64,000 nt of DNA from an uncultured Erythrobacter sp. (GTDB lineage: Bacteria; Pseudomonadota; Alphaproteobacteria; Sphingomonadales; Sphingomonadaceae), in NCBI GenBank assembly GCA_913055155.1, contig CAJXJR010000010.1, forward strand, positions 62,001 to 126,000, written 5' to 3'. The position numbers and the translations under genes were made by a program. The notes under the pieces were generated by a model that had not been told where the DNA came from, did not search any database, and was given only the letters and a program-made list of their open reading frames with translations. Shown one piece after another: positions 1 to 8,847 of this stretch (position 1 is its first letter; every line of letters starts with the position of its first letter).

Positions 1-1
1 G

Positions 2-346
2 GAAACGCCGTTTCATGCCCTGCCCCGCCACTGCACGGCCGATACCACGGTTGGCGGACAGGCGATCAGGAAGGGGGACCAGATGTTCCCCTGCTATGGC
101 GCGGCAAACCTCGATCCGGCGGCTTTCCCTGACCCCGGAAAATTCGATATCGACCGCAAGCCTGCCCACTTCGCCTTCGGCCGCGGCATCCACATGTGCG
201 CCGGCGCTCCGCTGGCGCGCATGGAAATCCGCGTGCTGGTGGAAGAACTGCTGAAGCGCACGCAGCGCTTCGAACTGGCCGGGCAGCCAGAGCGGCTGGA
301 ATGGCCCGACAACGGCTGCTCGAGACTGGAAATCACGGTCTCGTAA
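2..346 (+). CDS. Cytochrome P450, C-terminal part (5' end outside window)
   Basis: This is the last 114 residues of a P450; the reading frame is open to the left edge. The heme loop HFAFGRGIHMCAGAPLAR is complete and contains the cysteine thiolate ligand, followed by the usual L-helix and a C-terminal beta region. By the wording around the loop (AANLDPAAFPDPGKFDIDRKP) it belongs to the same subfamily as the P450s at 16410, 30774 and 34851. The I-helix and ExxR region lie outside the window, so proton-relay residues cannot be judged. The CapA-like gene follows 39 bp downstream on the same strand and is probably cotranscribed. Substrate unknown. Confidence 0.93.
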   Translation, partial: ETPFHALPRHCTADTTVGGQAIRKGDQMFPCYGAANLDPAAFPDPGKFDIDRKPAHFAFGRGIHMCAGAPLARMEIRVLVEELLKRTQRFELAGQPERLEWPDNGCSRLEITVS

Positions 347-385
347 TCGAAGCCCGCAAAGGGTTCATTGAGAGGATCACAAGCA

Positions 386-1510
386 ATGACAGGTGTAGTG
401 CTCGCCACCGGCGACCTGGCGATGGACCGGCCCGATCCGGACACGATCTACGACACCACGCGCGACGTGCTGAGCGCGGCGGACATCACCTTCGGGCAGC
501 TGGAAATAAACTACGCCAGCCAGGGCACCCGCTTCCCCCAGGCGCGCCATGCGCTGCTGGGCAAGCCGGACGATATCAAGGCCATCGGCCGGGCGGGTTT
601 CGACGTGATCTCGTTCGCCTCCAACCATTGCATGGATTACGGCAACGAAGCGCTGCTGGAAACGGTCGAGAACCTGGAAGTGCAGGACATTGCCGTTGTC
701 GGCGCGGGCGAGAACATCGACCGCGCCCGCAAGGCCGCACACTTCACGCTGGAGGACGGCAGCAAGGTCGCCTTCCTCGCCTATTGCTCCATCCTGCCAC
801 AGGATTACTGGGCGACCGAGCGCCGCCCCGGCTGCGCCCCGATGCGCGCCTTCACCGTCTATGAGCAGGTGGAGCACGACCAACCCGGCACGCCCGCGCG
901 CATCCACACCTATGCCCACCGCGAGGACCTGGCGGCGATGGAGGCCGACATTCGCGCTGCCAAGGAAGAGGCGGACGTCGTGTTCGTCTCGCATCACTGG
1001 GGCATCCACTTCGTGCAGGCACAATTGGCCGACTACCAGCGCGAAGTCGCCCGCGCGGCGATTGCCGCCGGGGCCGACTGCATCCTTGGCCATCACGCGC
1101 ATATCCTGAAGGGCGCGGAAGTGATCGACGGCAAGCCGGTGTTCTATTCGCTGTGCAACTTCGCGGTGGACCTGCGCATGCCGCCAGACCTGGTGAAATC
1201 GAAGGGATTCCAGGAAATCTTCGTGCTCAATCCGAAGTGGCATCCTTCGGCCGACAAGACCTACAACTTCCCCGACGATTCCCGCCATTCGATGATCGCC
1301 CGCTTCGAGATCGAGAACGGCGAACTCACGCGCGCCGGTTTCCTGCCGATCTTCATTGGCGGAGACTCCGTGCCGCACATCCTGCCCAAGGAAGACCCGC
1401 GCCACGGCGAAGTGGTCGACTACATGGAACTGATTACCGGGGAAGCAGGCCTCAACGCGAAATACCGCAAGGCCGCGGATGGCATGGTGGAGGTTTACGC
1501 GGAGGGCTAG
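386..1510 (+). CDS. CapA-family metallophosphoesterase-like protein
   Basis: A 374-residue protein of the CapA (poly-gamma-glutamate synthesis) family, which has a calcineurin-like metallophosphatase fold. Family motifs are visible: ATGD near residue 7, SNHCMDYG at about 79-86, HHWGIHF at about 203-209 and GHHAHILKG at about 235-243, which supply the metal-binding Asn and His residues. There is no signal peptide or membrane anchor, unlike classical CapA, so a cytoplasmic role is likely. The ATG at 386 fits the family start; an ATG at 368 in the same frame would add only six residues. It sits directly behind a P450 gene in a catabolic region. Its substrate is unknown; a hydrolytic or accessory role in the pathway is inference. 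Confidence 0.85.
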   Translation: MTGVVLATGDLAMDRPDPDTIYDTTRDVLSAADITFGQLEINYASQGTRFPQARHALLGKPDDIKAIGRAGFDVISFASNHCMDYGNEALLETVENLEVQDIAVVGAGENIDRARKAAHFTLEDGSKVAFLAYCSILPQDYWATERRPGCAPMRAFTVYEQVEHDQPGTPARIHTYAHREDLAAMEADIRAAKEEADVVFVSHHWGIHFVQAQLADYQREVARAAIAAGADCILGHHAHILKGAEVIDGKPVFYSLCNFAVDLRMPPDLVKSKGFQEIFVLNPKWHPSADKTYNFPDDSRHSMIARFEIENGELTRAGFLPIFIGGDSVPHILPKEDPRHGEVVDYMELITGEAGLNAKYRKAADGMVEVYAEG

Positions 1511-1532
1511 GCTCCGCCCCAGACCCGCCACG

Positions 1533-2741
1533 TCAGGCGGCGGTCACTCGGATGGGAACGGCAATCGGGCCGATTTCCGGCATCGACGACATCTTCAACT
1601 CGCCCGCCAGTTCCATCGTCCCCACCTTTTCGAGCAGGGTTTCCAGCCCGATAGTCATCTGCAGCCGCGCAATCGGCATCCCTGCGCACTGGTGCGCGCC
1701 CGCCCCGAAGGCGAGGTGCTTGCGGATATTCGGGCGGTCGAGGATGAATTCGTCGGGATTCTCGAACATGCGTTCGTCGCGGTTGGCGCTGGCGAAGGAA
1801 AGGGCAATGGCCTCTCCCGGCACGATCTTGCGGCCATGCCATTCCACCTCGGTCTTCGAGCTGCGGGCGAAGCCGCGATAGGGCGTGTAGAGCCGGACGA
1901 ATTCCTCCATCGCCCGGGCCGATACGGTCGGGTCTTCGCGGTACATGGTGCGCAACCGGTCGAACAGTTCGGGGTGCTCACACAGGTGCACGATCATGCT
2001 GGCGAAGATCATCGGCGGCGCGGCCATGCCCACCACCAGCACCTGTCGCACGCAGTTGAGCAGCAGGTCTTCGGTCATCAGCACTTCGCCATCGCGCTCC
2101 GCCTCCATCAGCGATGCGACCGGGCATTCGGCGGCGGGACGCGGGTTGGCGCGGCGATGGGCGATCAGTTCGCGCGCAACCTCGATAAAGCCCTCGACGC
2201 ATTGGGCCACCGTCGGCCGGTCATAAGCCACGAACGCGCGAATGTAGATGCGGCTGAGCTCCCACATGCGCTGGGTCTGCTCGGCGGTCATCCCCATCCA
2301 GTCGCCAAAGGCGAGCATGGGCAGCTTGCTGCCGACCAGTTCGACGTAGTCGCCCTCGCCCAGCGCGATGAATTCATCGAGCAGGTCTTCGGAATGCCTG
2401 CGGATGGACGGACCAAGCCGTTCGACGCGGCCCTTCGACAAGGCGCGGTCCAGCGTGCGGCGATAAGGAGTGTGTTCAGGCGGATCATAGCGCAGCGGCG
2501 GCGTGCGCATCAGATTGGAACTGCCCGGCACGATATTGCGGACGGACGTGATGTAGTTGTCGTCGCGCAGCATCTTCGCCACGTCTTCATAGCGAGTGGC
2601 CATCCAGAAGCCGCCAAACCCCTCGCTGCGGGCCATGGGACATTCATTGCGAAGCCGGCGGAACTCCTCGTAGGCGCTGCCGAAGGTTTCCTCGGCGAAG
2701 ACGTCGAAATCCTCTGCCGGTGCCTGCTCGTTCATCGCCAA
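1533..2741 (-). CDS. Cytochrome P450 lacking the I-helix acid-alcohol pair (type A)
   Basis: A 402-residue soluble bacterial P450. ExxR is at about 280-283 (EFVR) and the heme loop HLAFGAGAHQCAGMPIAR gives Cys352. The I-helix, where most P450s have A-G-x-D/E-T, reads VVGMAAPPM at about 236-244: both the acid and the threonine are missing and proline is present. Two close paralogues (25083 and 32252) share this change and the stretch TSVRN.VPGSS..R.PPL. Without the pair, normal O2 activation is expected to be impaired; peroxygenase, isomerase or dehydratase chemistry is possible. The gene is transcribed alone, divergent from the 3000-13673 operon, with two palindromic sites just upstream (2775-2802). 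Confidence 0.93.
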   Translation of the reverse strand: MAMNEQAPAEDFDVFAEETFGSAYEEFRRLRNECPMARSEGFGGFWMATRYEDVAKMLRDDNYITSVRNIVPGSSNLMRTPPLRYDPPEHTPYRRTLDRALSKGRVERLGPSIRRHSEDLLDEFIALGEGDYVELVGSKLPMLAFGDWMGMTAEQTQRMWELSRIYIRAFVAYDRPTVAQCVEGFIEVARELIAHRRANPRPAAECPVASLMEAERDGEVLMTEDLLLNCVRQVLVVGMAAPPMIFASMIVHLCEHPELFDRLRTMYREDPTVSARAMEEFVRLYTPYRGFARSSKTEVEWHGRKIVPGEAIALSFASANRDERMFENPDEFILDRPNIRKHLAFGAGAHQCAGMPIARLQMTIGLETLLEKVGTMELAGELKMSSMPEIGPIAVPIRVTAA

Positions 2742-2774
2742 ACCTCACCCTTGATTATTGTCCTGGATGCGTGA

Positions 2775-2802
2775 AAAACGCTTACGTATGGTAGCGCTTC
2801 CA
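2775..2802. promoter_or_regulatory. Overlapping palindromic operator-like sites
   Basis: Two sites overlap here, 34-61 bp before the P450 start at 2741. AAAACG-CTTA-CGTATG (2775-2790) has one good half of the CATACG-N4-CGTATG motif seen across the window. TGGTAGCGCTTCCA (2789-2802) is an inverted repeat around a central CG, the shape bound by LacI/GalR-family regulators. Factor assignment is inference. Confidence 0.5.
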
Positions 2803-2925
2803 CAATTGCAGGCCAACAGTCTTGTCAGAATCACTTGTGAATCCAAGTTTTCTGCGGTTTTCATCGGTGCAATCGGGCTGCCCGGCTCGCGCAGAAAGCG
2901 GTTGCCCCGGGCCCGAACATGCGTC

Positions 2926-2941
2926 CATACTACTCCGTATG
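2926..2941. promoter_or_regulatory. Palindromic operator-like site CATACT-N4-CGTATG
   Basis: An inverted repeat with one mismatch to CATACG-N4-CGTATG, 59 bp before the start of the Rieske alpha gene (3000), so placed to control the 10.7-kb operon that begins there. It is one of about ten such sites in the window, all in intergenic control regions. Confidence 0.55.
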
Positions 2942-2999
2942 CGATTCGAATGTGGCGACGCCGGACAACGGCGCGAACATAGGCCGCGGAGAGGACAGG

Positions 3000-4322
3000 A
3001 TGCAGGACAAGGCACAATTCTCGTACCACCGGTATGTCGACCCGAAGGGCGGCACGGTGGACAGACGCATCTTCAGCGATCCGGACATATACCAGCGGGA
3101 ACTGGAACATATCTTCGCGCGCAGCTGGAACTTCATGTGCCACGAGAGCCAGATCCCGGAAGCGGGCGACTACTTCACCAACTATATCGGGGACGAGCCG
3201 GTGATCTGCGTGCGCGACAGGGATGGTTCGATCCATGTCATGCTCAATTCGTGCCCGCATCGCGGCAACACAGTGTGCCGCGCGGAATCGGGCAAAGCGC
3301 GCGGTTTCCTGTGCTCCTACCACGGCTGGGCCTTCGGGCTGGACGGCTCACTCAAGGTCGTGCCGGGCCGCAAGGACCTCTACAACGGAGAGATCGACCG
3401 CGAGAAATGGGGCCTGCTGCGCGCCCCGCACGTCGCCACTTACAGCGGCTTCGTGTTTGCCTGCATGGATGAAGACGCGCCGCCACTGGAGGAATTCCTC
3501 GGCGAGGTCGGCAAGCTGTCGCTCAACCTGATTGCGGCGCGCGGCGACATGGTCTGCATCGACGGGGTGCAGAAGAACGTGCTCGACTGCAACTGGAAGC
3601 TGGCGGTGGAGAACCTGCTGGACTGGTATCACGCCGACATCACCCATCATTCCGCCACCATGGCGGGCTTTATCGGCAAGCCGCCCAGCCACAATTGGCA
3701 CCGCACCATGCTGGGGGAATACGGCCACGCGCTCTCCGGCCCGCGCATGACCGAGGAAACCTGGGCCGCCGCCGAAAGGGGCGAGACCAGCAAGGAAGTG
3801 CGCTTCCCGGAAGCCTGGCGCAACGAGGAGCGCGCACGCGAGATGCTGGGCCCCATCGGGCGGGACGTGAAGGGCCACCCCAACGTCTTTCCCAATGTTT
3901 GGATCACCGCCAGCGGGCGGCAGATCTGCCTGCGCCTGCCCAAGGGACCGGAGAAGACCGAGCTGTGGTGGTTCACCTTCGTGGATCGCGGCGCCACCCC
4001 CGAATACCGCGCGCAGGTTGCCTCGCACGGAACCCACAGCTTCGGCCCAGCGGGCCTGCTGGAACAGGACGATGGCGACAACTGGATCCAAGGCACCAAA
4101 CGCACCAGGGGCGTGCTGGCCCGGAAACTGCCGTTCAACTACCAGATGAACCTTGGCCACGGCCAGCCGCACGCGATCGATGGCCGATCAGTCTATATCG
4201 ACGACCATACCAATGAACATGCGCACCTGTGGCTCTACCGCAGCTGGGCAGACTGGATGGACGCGGAAAGCTGGGCCGACCTGAAGGCCAATGCCACCCC
4301 CGTCCCCACGGAGGCGGTGTGA
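3000..4322 (+). CDS. Rieske non-heme iron ring-hydroxylating dioxygenase, alpha subunit
   Basis: A 440-residue large subunit of an aromatic-ring dioxygenase of the biphenyl/phenylpropionate type. The Rieske [2Fe-2S] ligands are Cys85-x-His87 and Cys105-x2-His108 (CPHRGN and CSYHGW). The catalytic domain has NWKLAVENLLDWYHADITHH, giving bridging Asp208 and iron ligands His211 and His216. The start at 3000 has GAGG five bases upstream; an in-frame ATG at 2919 would run through the palindromic site at 2926-2941 and is rejected. First gene of an operon reaching 13673, with its stop overlapping the beta-subunit start. It should dihydroxylate an aromatic ring to a cis-dihydrodiol. No ferredoxin or reductase partner is encoded nearby. 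Confidence 0.95.
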   Translation: MQDKAQFSYHRYVDPKGGTVDRRIFSDPDIYQRELEHIFARSWNFMCHESQIPEAGDYFTNYIGDEPVICVRDRDGSIHVMLNSCPHRGNTVCRAESGKARGFLCSYHGWAFGLDGSLKVVPGRKDLYNGEIDREKWGLLRAPHVATYSGFVFACMDEDAPPLEEFLGEVGKLSLNLIAARGDMVCIDGVQKNVLDCNWKLAVENLLDWYHADITHHSATMAGFIGKPPSHNWHRTMLGEYGHALSGPRMTEETWAAAERGETSKEVRFPEAWRNEERAREMLGPIGRDVKGHPNVFPNVWITASGRQICLRLPKGPEKTELWWFTFVDRGATPEYRAQVASHGTHSFGPAGLLEQDDGDNWIQGTKRTRGVLARKLPFNYQMNLGHGQPHAIDGRSVYIDDHTNEHAHLWLYRSWADWMDAESWADLKANATPVPTEAV

Positions 4323-4861
4323 TGAGCGATACCATGCAAGCCCCTGCCTCCGAAATCGAGGCCATGCTGCTGCAACACCGGGTCGAGCAATTCCTCTACC
4401 GCGAAGCTGCCTTGCTGGACGCTCGTCAGTTCGGCGACTGGCTGAAACTGTTCACCCAGGACGTGAGCTATTGGATGCCGATCCGCCGCATCAAGACCGT
4501 GGAAGATCTCGACCAGCAGTTCACGGCCAAGAGCGACATCGCCCTCTTCGATGATGACCATTCCATCCTGAAGAAGCGCGTCGACAAGATGACCTCGGGC
4601 TTCAACTGGTCGGAAGAACCGCCTTCGCGCACGCGCTACCTCATTACCAATGTACGCGTGGTGGCGCAGCAAGGCGGCACGCTGGAAGTCCACTCGAACT
4701 TCCACCTGCATCGCTCGCGACAGGAGGATGACGAGGACAATTTCATCGGTCACCGGGAAGACCTGCTGCGCCCGGACGGCGACAGCTTCATGATCGCGCA
4801 GCGGCACATCTTCCTGGAACAGACCGTGATCCAGGCAGCCAACATGGGGATCCTGTTCTGA
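4322..4861 (+). CDS. Ring-hydroxylating dioxygenase, beta subunit
   Basis: A 179-residue small subunit of the SnoaL-like fold typical of dioxygenase beta subunits (BphA2/HcaF type). Recognisable stretches are an N-terminal helix with EQFLYREAALLD, then DWLKLFTQDVSYWMPI, then TRYLITNVRV and the closing beta strands. It has no cofactor of its own; it packs against the alpha trimer. The ATG overlaps the alpha stop (GTGATG) and its own stop overlaps the extradiol dioxygenase start, so the three are translationally coupled. A second alpha/beta pair at 59106-61036 has a longer beta subunit (205 residues) with a different N-terminus. Confidence 0.93.
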   Translation: MSDTMQAPASEIEAMLLQHRVEQFLYREAALLDARQFGDWLKLFTQDVSYWMPIRRIKTVEDLDQQFTAKSDIALFDDDHSILKKRVDKMTSGFNWSEEPPSRTRYLITNVRVVAQQGGTLEVHSNFHLHRSRQEDDEDNFIGHREDLLRPDGDSFMIAQRHIFLEQTVIQAANMGILF

Positions 4862-5787
4862 TGGGCGCACCGGAGCAAACCAGCGTAACCCAGCTGGGCT
4901 ATCTCGGCATCGGGGTTTCCGACATTGCCGCATGGGAGGACTTCGCAACGCGGCTGCTGGGGCTGCAGGTCAACGGACGCTCGCCGACGGGCAACCTGCT
5001 ACTTCGCACGGACGATTACCATCATCGGCTGGTACTGGTGGACAACGGCGCGGACGACATCGCCTTCTATGGCTGGGAAGTGAAGGACCAGGCCGCACTG
5101 GACGCCATTGCCCAGCGCATTCGCGACTTCGGGATCGAAGTGAGCGAGGGTTCGAAGGAAGACTGTGCCGAGCGCATGGTGTTGGGGCTGGTAAAATTCA
5201 CCGATCCCGAAGGCCTTTCGGGCGAAGTCTATTTCGGCGCCAGCCGCGATCACAAGCCTTTCGTTTCCCCGCGGGGATTGGGGCCTCTCGTGACAGGCGA
5301 CATGGGCCTTGGCCATTTCACGATCGCCGCTGCCGATCCGGCCAGGTACATCGAATTCTACACGCAAGTGCTGGGCGCGCGGATCAGTGACTACATCGTG
5401 CTGCAAAAGGGCGATGTGGAGCTGAAGCTACCGTTCTTCCACGTGAACCCGCGCCATCATTCGCTGGTCATCAACCGCAAACCGCCCGGTACGCCTGAAG
5501 GGCAGCCGTGGCGGCGCCTCGGCCACATGATGATACAGATGCAGACGCTCGACGATGTCGGCGCCACGCAGTCCTTGTTCGTGGCCGACCGCATCCCCTG
5601 CAACCAGCTGGGCAAGCACCCCAACGATCGCATGGTGTCATTCTACGGCAGGACGCCGTCCGGTTTCGATATCGAGATCGGCTGCGGCGGCGTGCGGATC
5701 GAGGACGAGGACACATGGCAGGTGCAGCACTACCGCGCGGTAACGCTGTGGGGCCACACACCCGTCGTCTACCCGGCCGAAGGCTGA
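4861..5787 (+). CDS. Extradiol ring-cleavage dioxygenase, type I (BphC-like)
   Basis: A 308-residue two-domain vicinal-oxygen-chelate enzyme, the size of 2,3-dihydroxybiphenyl 1,2-dioxygenase. The Fe(II) ligands are visible: His152 in GLGHFTIAA, the His199/His200 pair in NPRHHSLVI, and Glu272 in GFDIEIGCGG. The N-terminal domain is the usual non-catalytic copy. It should open a catechol ring next to the two hydroxyls, producing the substrate for the hydrolase at 7933. Its start overlaps the stop of the beta subunit. The bulky BphC type suggests a substituted or polycyclic catechol, but the exact substrate cannot be read. Confidence 0.94.
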   Translation: MGAPEQTSVTQLGYLGIGVSDIAAWEDFATRLLGLQVNGRSPTGNLLLRTDDYHHRLVLVDNGADDIAFYGWEVKDQAALDAIAQRIRDFGIEVSEGSKEDCAERMVLGLVKFTDPEGLSGEVYFGASRDHKPFVSPRGLGPLVTGDMGLGHFTIAAADPARYIEFYTQVLGARISDYIVLQKGDVELKLPFFHVNPRHHSLVINRKPPGTPEGQPWRRLGHMMIQMQTLDDVGATQSLFVADRIPCNQLGKHPNDRMVSFYGRTPSGFDIEIGCGGVRIEDEDTWQVQHYRAVTLWGHTPVVYPAEG

Positions 5788-5793
5788 GCGACC

Positions 5794-6927
5794 GTGGCGG
5801 AGGGGGAACAGGCATTCGATGCTGCAAGCGGCAGGCTCGATCCTGCGGCGGCCTATGCCTGCCCGGATACCTTTGCGCGCGAACAGCACGCGATTTTCGA
5901 TCCGGCGTGGCAGCTGGTTGGCCCTGCCGAGTGGCTGGCTTCACCCGGTAACTACGTAAACACCAGGTTCGGCGCTCGTCCCGTGCTGCTGTGGCGCGGA
6001 CGCGATGGCATCGCGCGGGTGACAGAGAACCTGTGCCCGGGGATCGGTGGCAAGCCGCTGGCAAAGGCCGGACGCGGCAGCGCCTTCACGATCGATTGCG
6101 CCTGCCACGGCTGGCGTCACACGCCGGAACGGCTCGGGCCCGGCGGACAACTGCGCGAGTATCGCGGCCTGCTTTTCGCCAGCCTGTCGACCGATCCGCC
6201 ACCCTTCCCTTGCACCGGTGACGCCTTCGGCTGGCACCTGGGCGCCATGCTGGACTGCATCGCGGAGACTGTCACGCTGGCCGGTGAGCAGCCGCTGGAA
6301 TGGCGCGTGGCCGCGAACTGGAAGCTGGCAGCACAGCAATTCTGCGGCGACATGGCACGGCGGCGACTGATGGCCGATGACCTGCACGAGGTGCTGGACC
6401 TGCCGCCTGCATGGTCCGATCCGCCAGCTCTGCAACTGACCACGCCTGCGGGCGCGGCGCTGCTGGCGGATGAGCCGGCCCTGCCCCGCATACTGACGGG
6501 CACGCTGTTCCCCAACCTGTGCATCGACGGTTTCACCTGCTCTGTGCACCTCTTCAATCCGCTTGACCCGGCGCTGACACAGGTGCGCAGCTTCAGCCTG
6601 GTCTCGCCCGCCGCCGACGCATGCGAACGCCGCGCTGCCTTGCGCCGCATGACCTTGCTCTTCGGCCCGACCGGCTTTGCCAGCATGGCCGATGCAGACT
6701 GCTGGACTGCAGCGACACGCAACGCACAACTGGCACCGCGACCAGTCCATCTCGCCGATGCCGTAGCGATGACCCGCAACATGCCCGGCACAGTGTTCCC
6801 GGCGGAAAGCGATGCCGGGCAGCGCGCCTTCCTTGGCTGGTGGCAGCAGCAGCTGGACTGCGCCCCCGCACCCCGCGAGCAAAGGCTGCGTGTCGCTGCG
6901 CCAAGGGAGGCCAGCGATGCACTATAG
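5794..6927 (+). CDS. Degenerate Rieske oxygenase alpha-like protein, probably without iron centres
   Basis: A 377-residue protein with the layout of a ring-hydroxylating oxygenase alpha subunit but lacking key ligands. In the Rieske loop, Cys81 is followed by Pro-Gly, so the His normally at 83 is Gly; Cys102 and His105 (CACHGW) remain. In the catalytic helix NWKLAAQQFCGDMARRRLM the bridging Asp186 is kept, but the two iron His positions are Arg189 and about Ala194. The frame is intact and fits the operon, so it is not an obvious pseudogene. The start is a GTG seven bases after the upstream stop. It could be a structural partner of the real alpha subunit or a protein with a new role. Confidence 0.85.
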   Translation: MAEGEQAFDAASGRLDPAAAYACPDTFAREQHAIFDPAWQLVGPAEWLASPGNYVNTRFGARPVLLWRGRDGIARVTENLCPGIGGKPLAKAGRGSAFTIDCACHGWRHTPERLGPGGQLREYRGLLFASLSTDPPPFPCTGDAFGWHLGAMLDCIAETVTLAGEQPLEWRVAANWKLAAQQFCGDMARRRLMADDLHEVLDLPPAWSDPPALQLTTPAGAALLADEPALPRILTGTLFPNLCIDGFTCSVHLFNPLDPALTQVRSFSLVSPAADACERRAALRRMTLLFGPTGFASMADADCWTAATRNAQLAPRPVHLADAVAMTRNMPGTVFPAESDAGQRAFLGWWQQQLDCAPAPREQRLRVAAPREASDAL

Positions 6928-7900
6928 GCAGCTGGGCCAGAGCGACCTGAAGGTTTCCACCATTGCGCTGGGCACAGCCACCTTTGGCGTCGCGCCCGAC
7001 GCGGCCGAGGCCAAGCGCGTCGTCGCCGCCGCGCTGGATGCCGGGATCAATTTCTTCGACTGCGCAAATAGTTATGGCAACCAGGCGCGGTTCGATCGCG
7101 CTGGCGCGCCCGCCGCAGACGAACGCGAGTCCGCCGAGGAAATGCTGGGCAGGATGCTCGCCAGCCGCCGCAGTGAAGTGATCATCGGCAGCAAGGTGGG
7201 TGAGCCGGTCGGCAGCGATCCGGCGGACCGGGGTCTGTCCGCTGGGCAGATCATGAAGCAGGCAGAGGCCAGCCTGAGCCGACTGGGCACCGACTATATC
7301 GACCTCTACCACGCGCACCATCCCGATCCCGAGGTGCCGCTGGAAGAAACGCTGCGCGCCTTCGACGAACTGGTTCGCGCAGGCAAGGTGCGGTATTGTG
7401 CGCTATCCACCTATCCCGGCTCGCAACTGGTCGAGGCGGCATGGCTTTGCGAAAGGCACGGCCTGAGCAAGCCCGCGTGCGACCAGATCAACTACAACCT
7501 CGTGCAGCGCGGGGCGGAGCGAGACATCCTTTCCGCCTGCGCGCGGCATGGCATGTCCGCCACCGTGTTTGGCGGACTGGCAGGTGGGCTGCTTGCCGGG
7601 AGACAGGCGCGCGAGCGGCAATATGTCGGCTCGAAACGCTGGGGCGGGCCGGATTTTCCGAAAGAGCAAAAGGTCGCCGCCGCACAGCTGGAAACATTAG
7701 CTGCCGCCAGCGGACACGCCCCTTCCGAACTGGCGCTGGGCTGGGTTCTCGCTCGCAAGCCCGTCGCCTCCGTCATCATCGGCGCGGAAAGCGTCAGCGA
7801 ACTCGGCGTGAACCTCGGCGCAGCGGACCTGGCCTTGTCGCCAGAGCTGTTCGAAGCCGTGGACGCCATCGGCAAGACAAGGCTCACCCATTGGTCGTGA
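6917..7900 (+). CDS. Aldo/keto reductase
   Basis: A 327-residue NAD(P)H-dependent oxidoreductase with the (beta/alpha)8 AKR fold. The catalytic tetrad is visible: Asp and Tyr in DCANSYGN, Lys in GSKVGEP and His in YHAHHPD. C-terminal SVIIGAES is part of the cofactor-binding region. GGGAGG precedes the ATG at 6917, which lies inside the end of the upstream gene. Members of this family reduce aldehydes and ketones or oxidise alcohols; in this operon it may act on a ketone or aldehyde from ring cleavage or P450 oxidation. Confidence 0.92.
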   Translation: MHYRQLGQSDLKVSTIALGTATFGVAPDAAEAKRVVAAALDAGINFFDCANSYGNQARFDRAGAPAADERESAEEMLGRMLASRRSEVIIGSKVGEPVGSDPADRGLSAGQIMKQAEASLSRLGTDYIDLYHAHHPDPEVPLEETLRAFDELVRAGKVRYCALSTYPGSQLVEAAWLCERHGLSKPACDQINYNLVQRGAERDILSACARHGMSATVFGGLAGGLLAGRQARERQYVGSKRWGGPDFPKEQKVAAAQLETLAAASGHAPSELALGWVLARKPVASVIIGAESVSELGVNLGAADLALSPELFEAVDAIGKTRLTHWS

Positions 7901-7932
7901 GCAAGAGATACCAGGAAAACAAGGGCAACCAG

Positions 7933-8835
7933 ATGACTGCGAACCACACTGAGAAAAGCACCTCGCGCTTTATCCAGACCGACACGTGGAAGATCCATGT
8001 AAGCGAGGCTGGCGAAGGGCACCCGATCATCATGATGCACGGCACGGGGCCCGGCGCGACGGGGTGGAGCAATTTCCACCAGAACCTGAAGGTGCTGGCT
8101 GCCAAACACCGTGTCATCGCATGGGACGCACCCGGCTGGGGCAAGTCCGATCCTGTGGGGCCGGACCTGTGGCAAGCCTTCCCCGGCGGCGCGCATGTAG
8201 AGGCGCTCAAGCAGATGCTCGATGCGCGCGGGTTCGAGCAAGCGGCGCTGGTAGGCAATTCGATGGGCGGGGGCACCGCCCTGGCCTTTGCTGCCCATTA
8301 TCCGGAACGGGTATCGCACCTCATCACCATGGGATCGGGCCTGCAGGCGCCCAACCTGTTCACCCCCAAGGGGCTGGAAGGGGGCAAGGTCATCTTCGAG
8401 ACCTATCGCGACCCGACGCCGGAGAACTTCCGCCGCCTCGTTAAGGTCATGGTCTATGATGACAGCTTCGCCACCGATGCGCTGATGCAACAACGCTCGG
8501 AAGCGGCACTGGCCAACCCTGAGCACCTGAAGAACTGGCTGGAAATCCGCAAGGACGGCTTCAGGCCGGGTGCGACTTTCACCGAACTCGTGAGCAAGCT
8601 TTCCAGCTTCGACAAGCCCGCCCTGTTTATCCACGGGCGCGACGACAAGGTGGTCTCGTTCGAAAGCTCGCTGCGCGCGCTGGCCGTGGTGCCCAATTCG
8701 CGCGCCACGATCATCAACCGCTGCGGCCACTGGGCGCAGGTGGAACATGCGGGCGAATTCAACGCGCTGGTGGACAGCTTCGTTTCCGGCAGCGCCGAAG
8801 GCGAGACTGGCAGCACTGACGGCTTCGGCGGCTGA
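7933..8835 (+). CDS. Alpha/beta hydrolase, meta-cleavage product hydrolase (BphD-like)
   Basis: A 300-residue serine hydrolase with the C-C hydrolase signature GPGATGWSNF, seen in BphD and MhpC, at about 39-48. The triad is Ser110 (GNSMGGG), Asp237 (GRDDKVV) and His266 (CGHWAQ). It should split the ring-opened product of the extradiol dioxygenase into a dienoate and an acid. The ATG at 7933 is used; a GTG at 7897 overlapping the upstream stop is also in frame and would add 12 residues. The same operon carries the oxygenase and extradiol enzyme. Confidence 0.93.
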   Translation: MTANHTEKSTSRFIQTDTWKIHVSEAGEGHPIIMMHGTGPGATGWSNFHQNLKVLAAKHRVIAWDAPGWGKSDPVGPDLWQAFPGGAHVEALKQMLDARGFEQAALVGNSMGGGTALAFAAHYPERVSHLITMGSGLQAPNLFTPKGLEGGKVIFETYRDPTPENFRRLVKVMVYDDSFATDALMQQRSEAALANPEHLKNWLEIRKDGFRPGATFTELVSKLSSFDKPALFIHGRDDKVVSFESSLRALAVVPNSRATIINRCGHWAQVEHAGEFNALVDSFVSGSAEGETGSTDGFGG

Positions 8836-8847
8836 GGAGGAAAAGCA

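Noticed and set aside
377-1531. A 384-codon open frame on the minus strand
   Set aside because: Antisense to the CapA-like gene, whose metal motifs are clear.
5794-6927. The degenerate Rieske gene considered as a pseudogene
   Set aside because: The frame is full length, coupled to its neighbours, and the changed residues are clean substitutions with no stop or frameshift.
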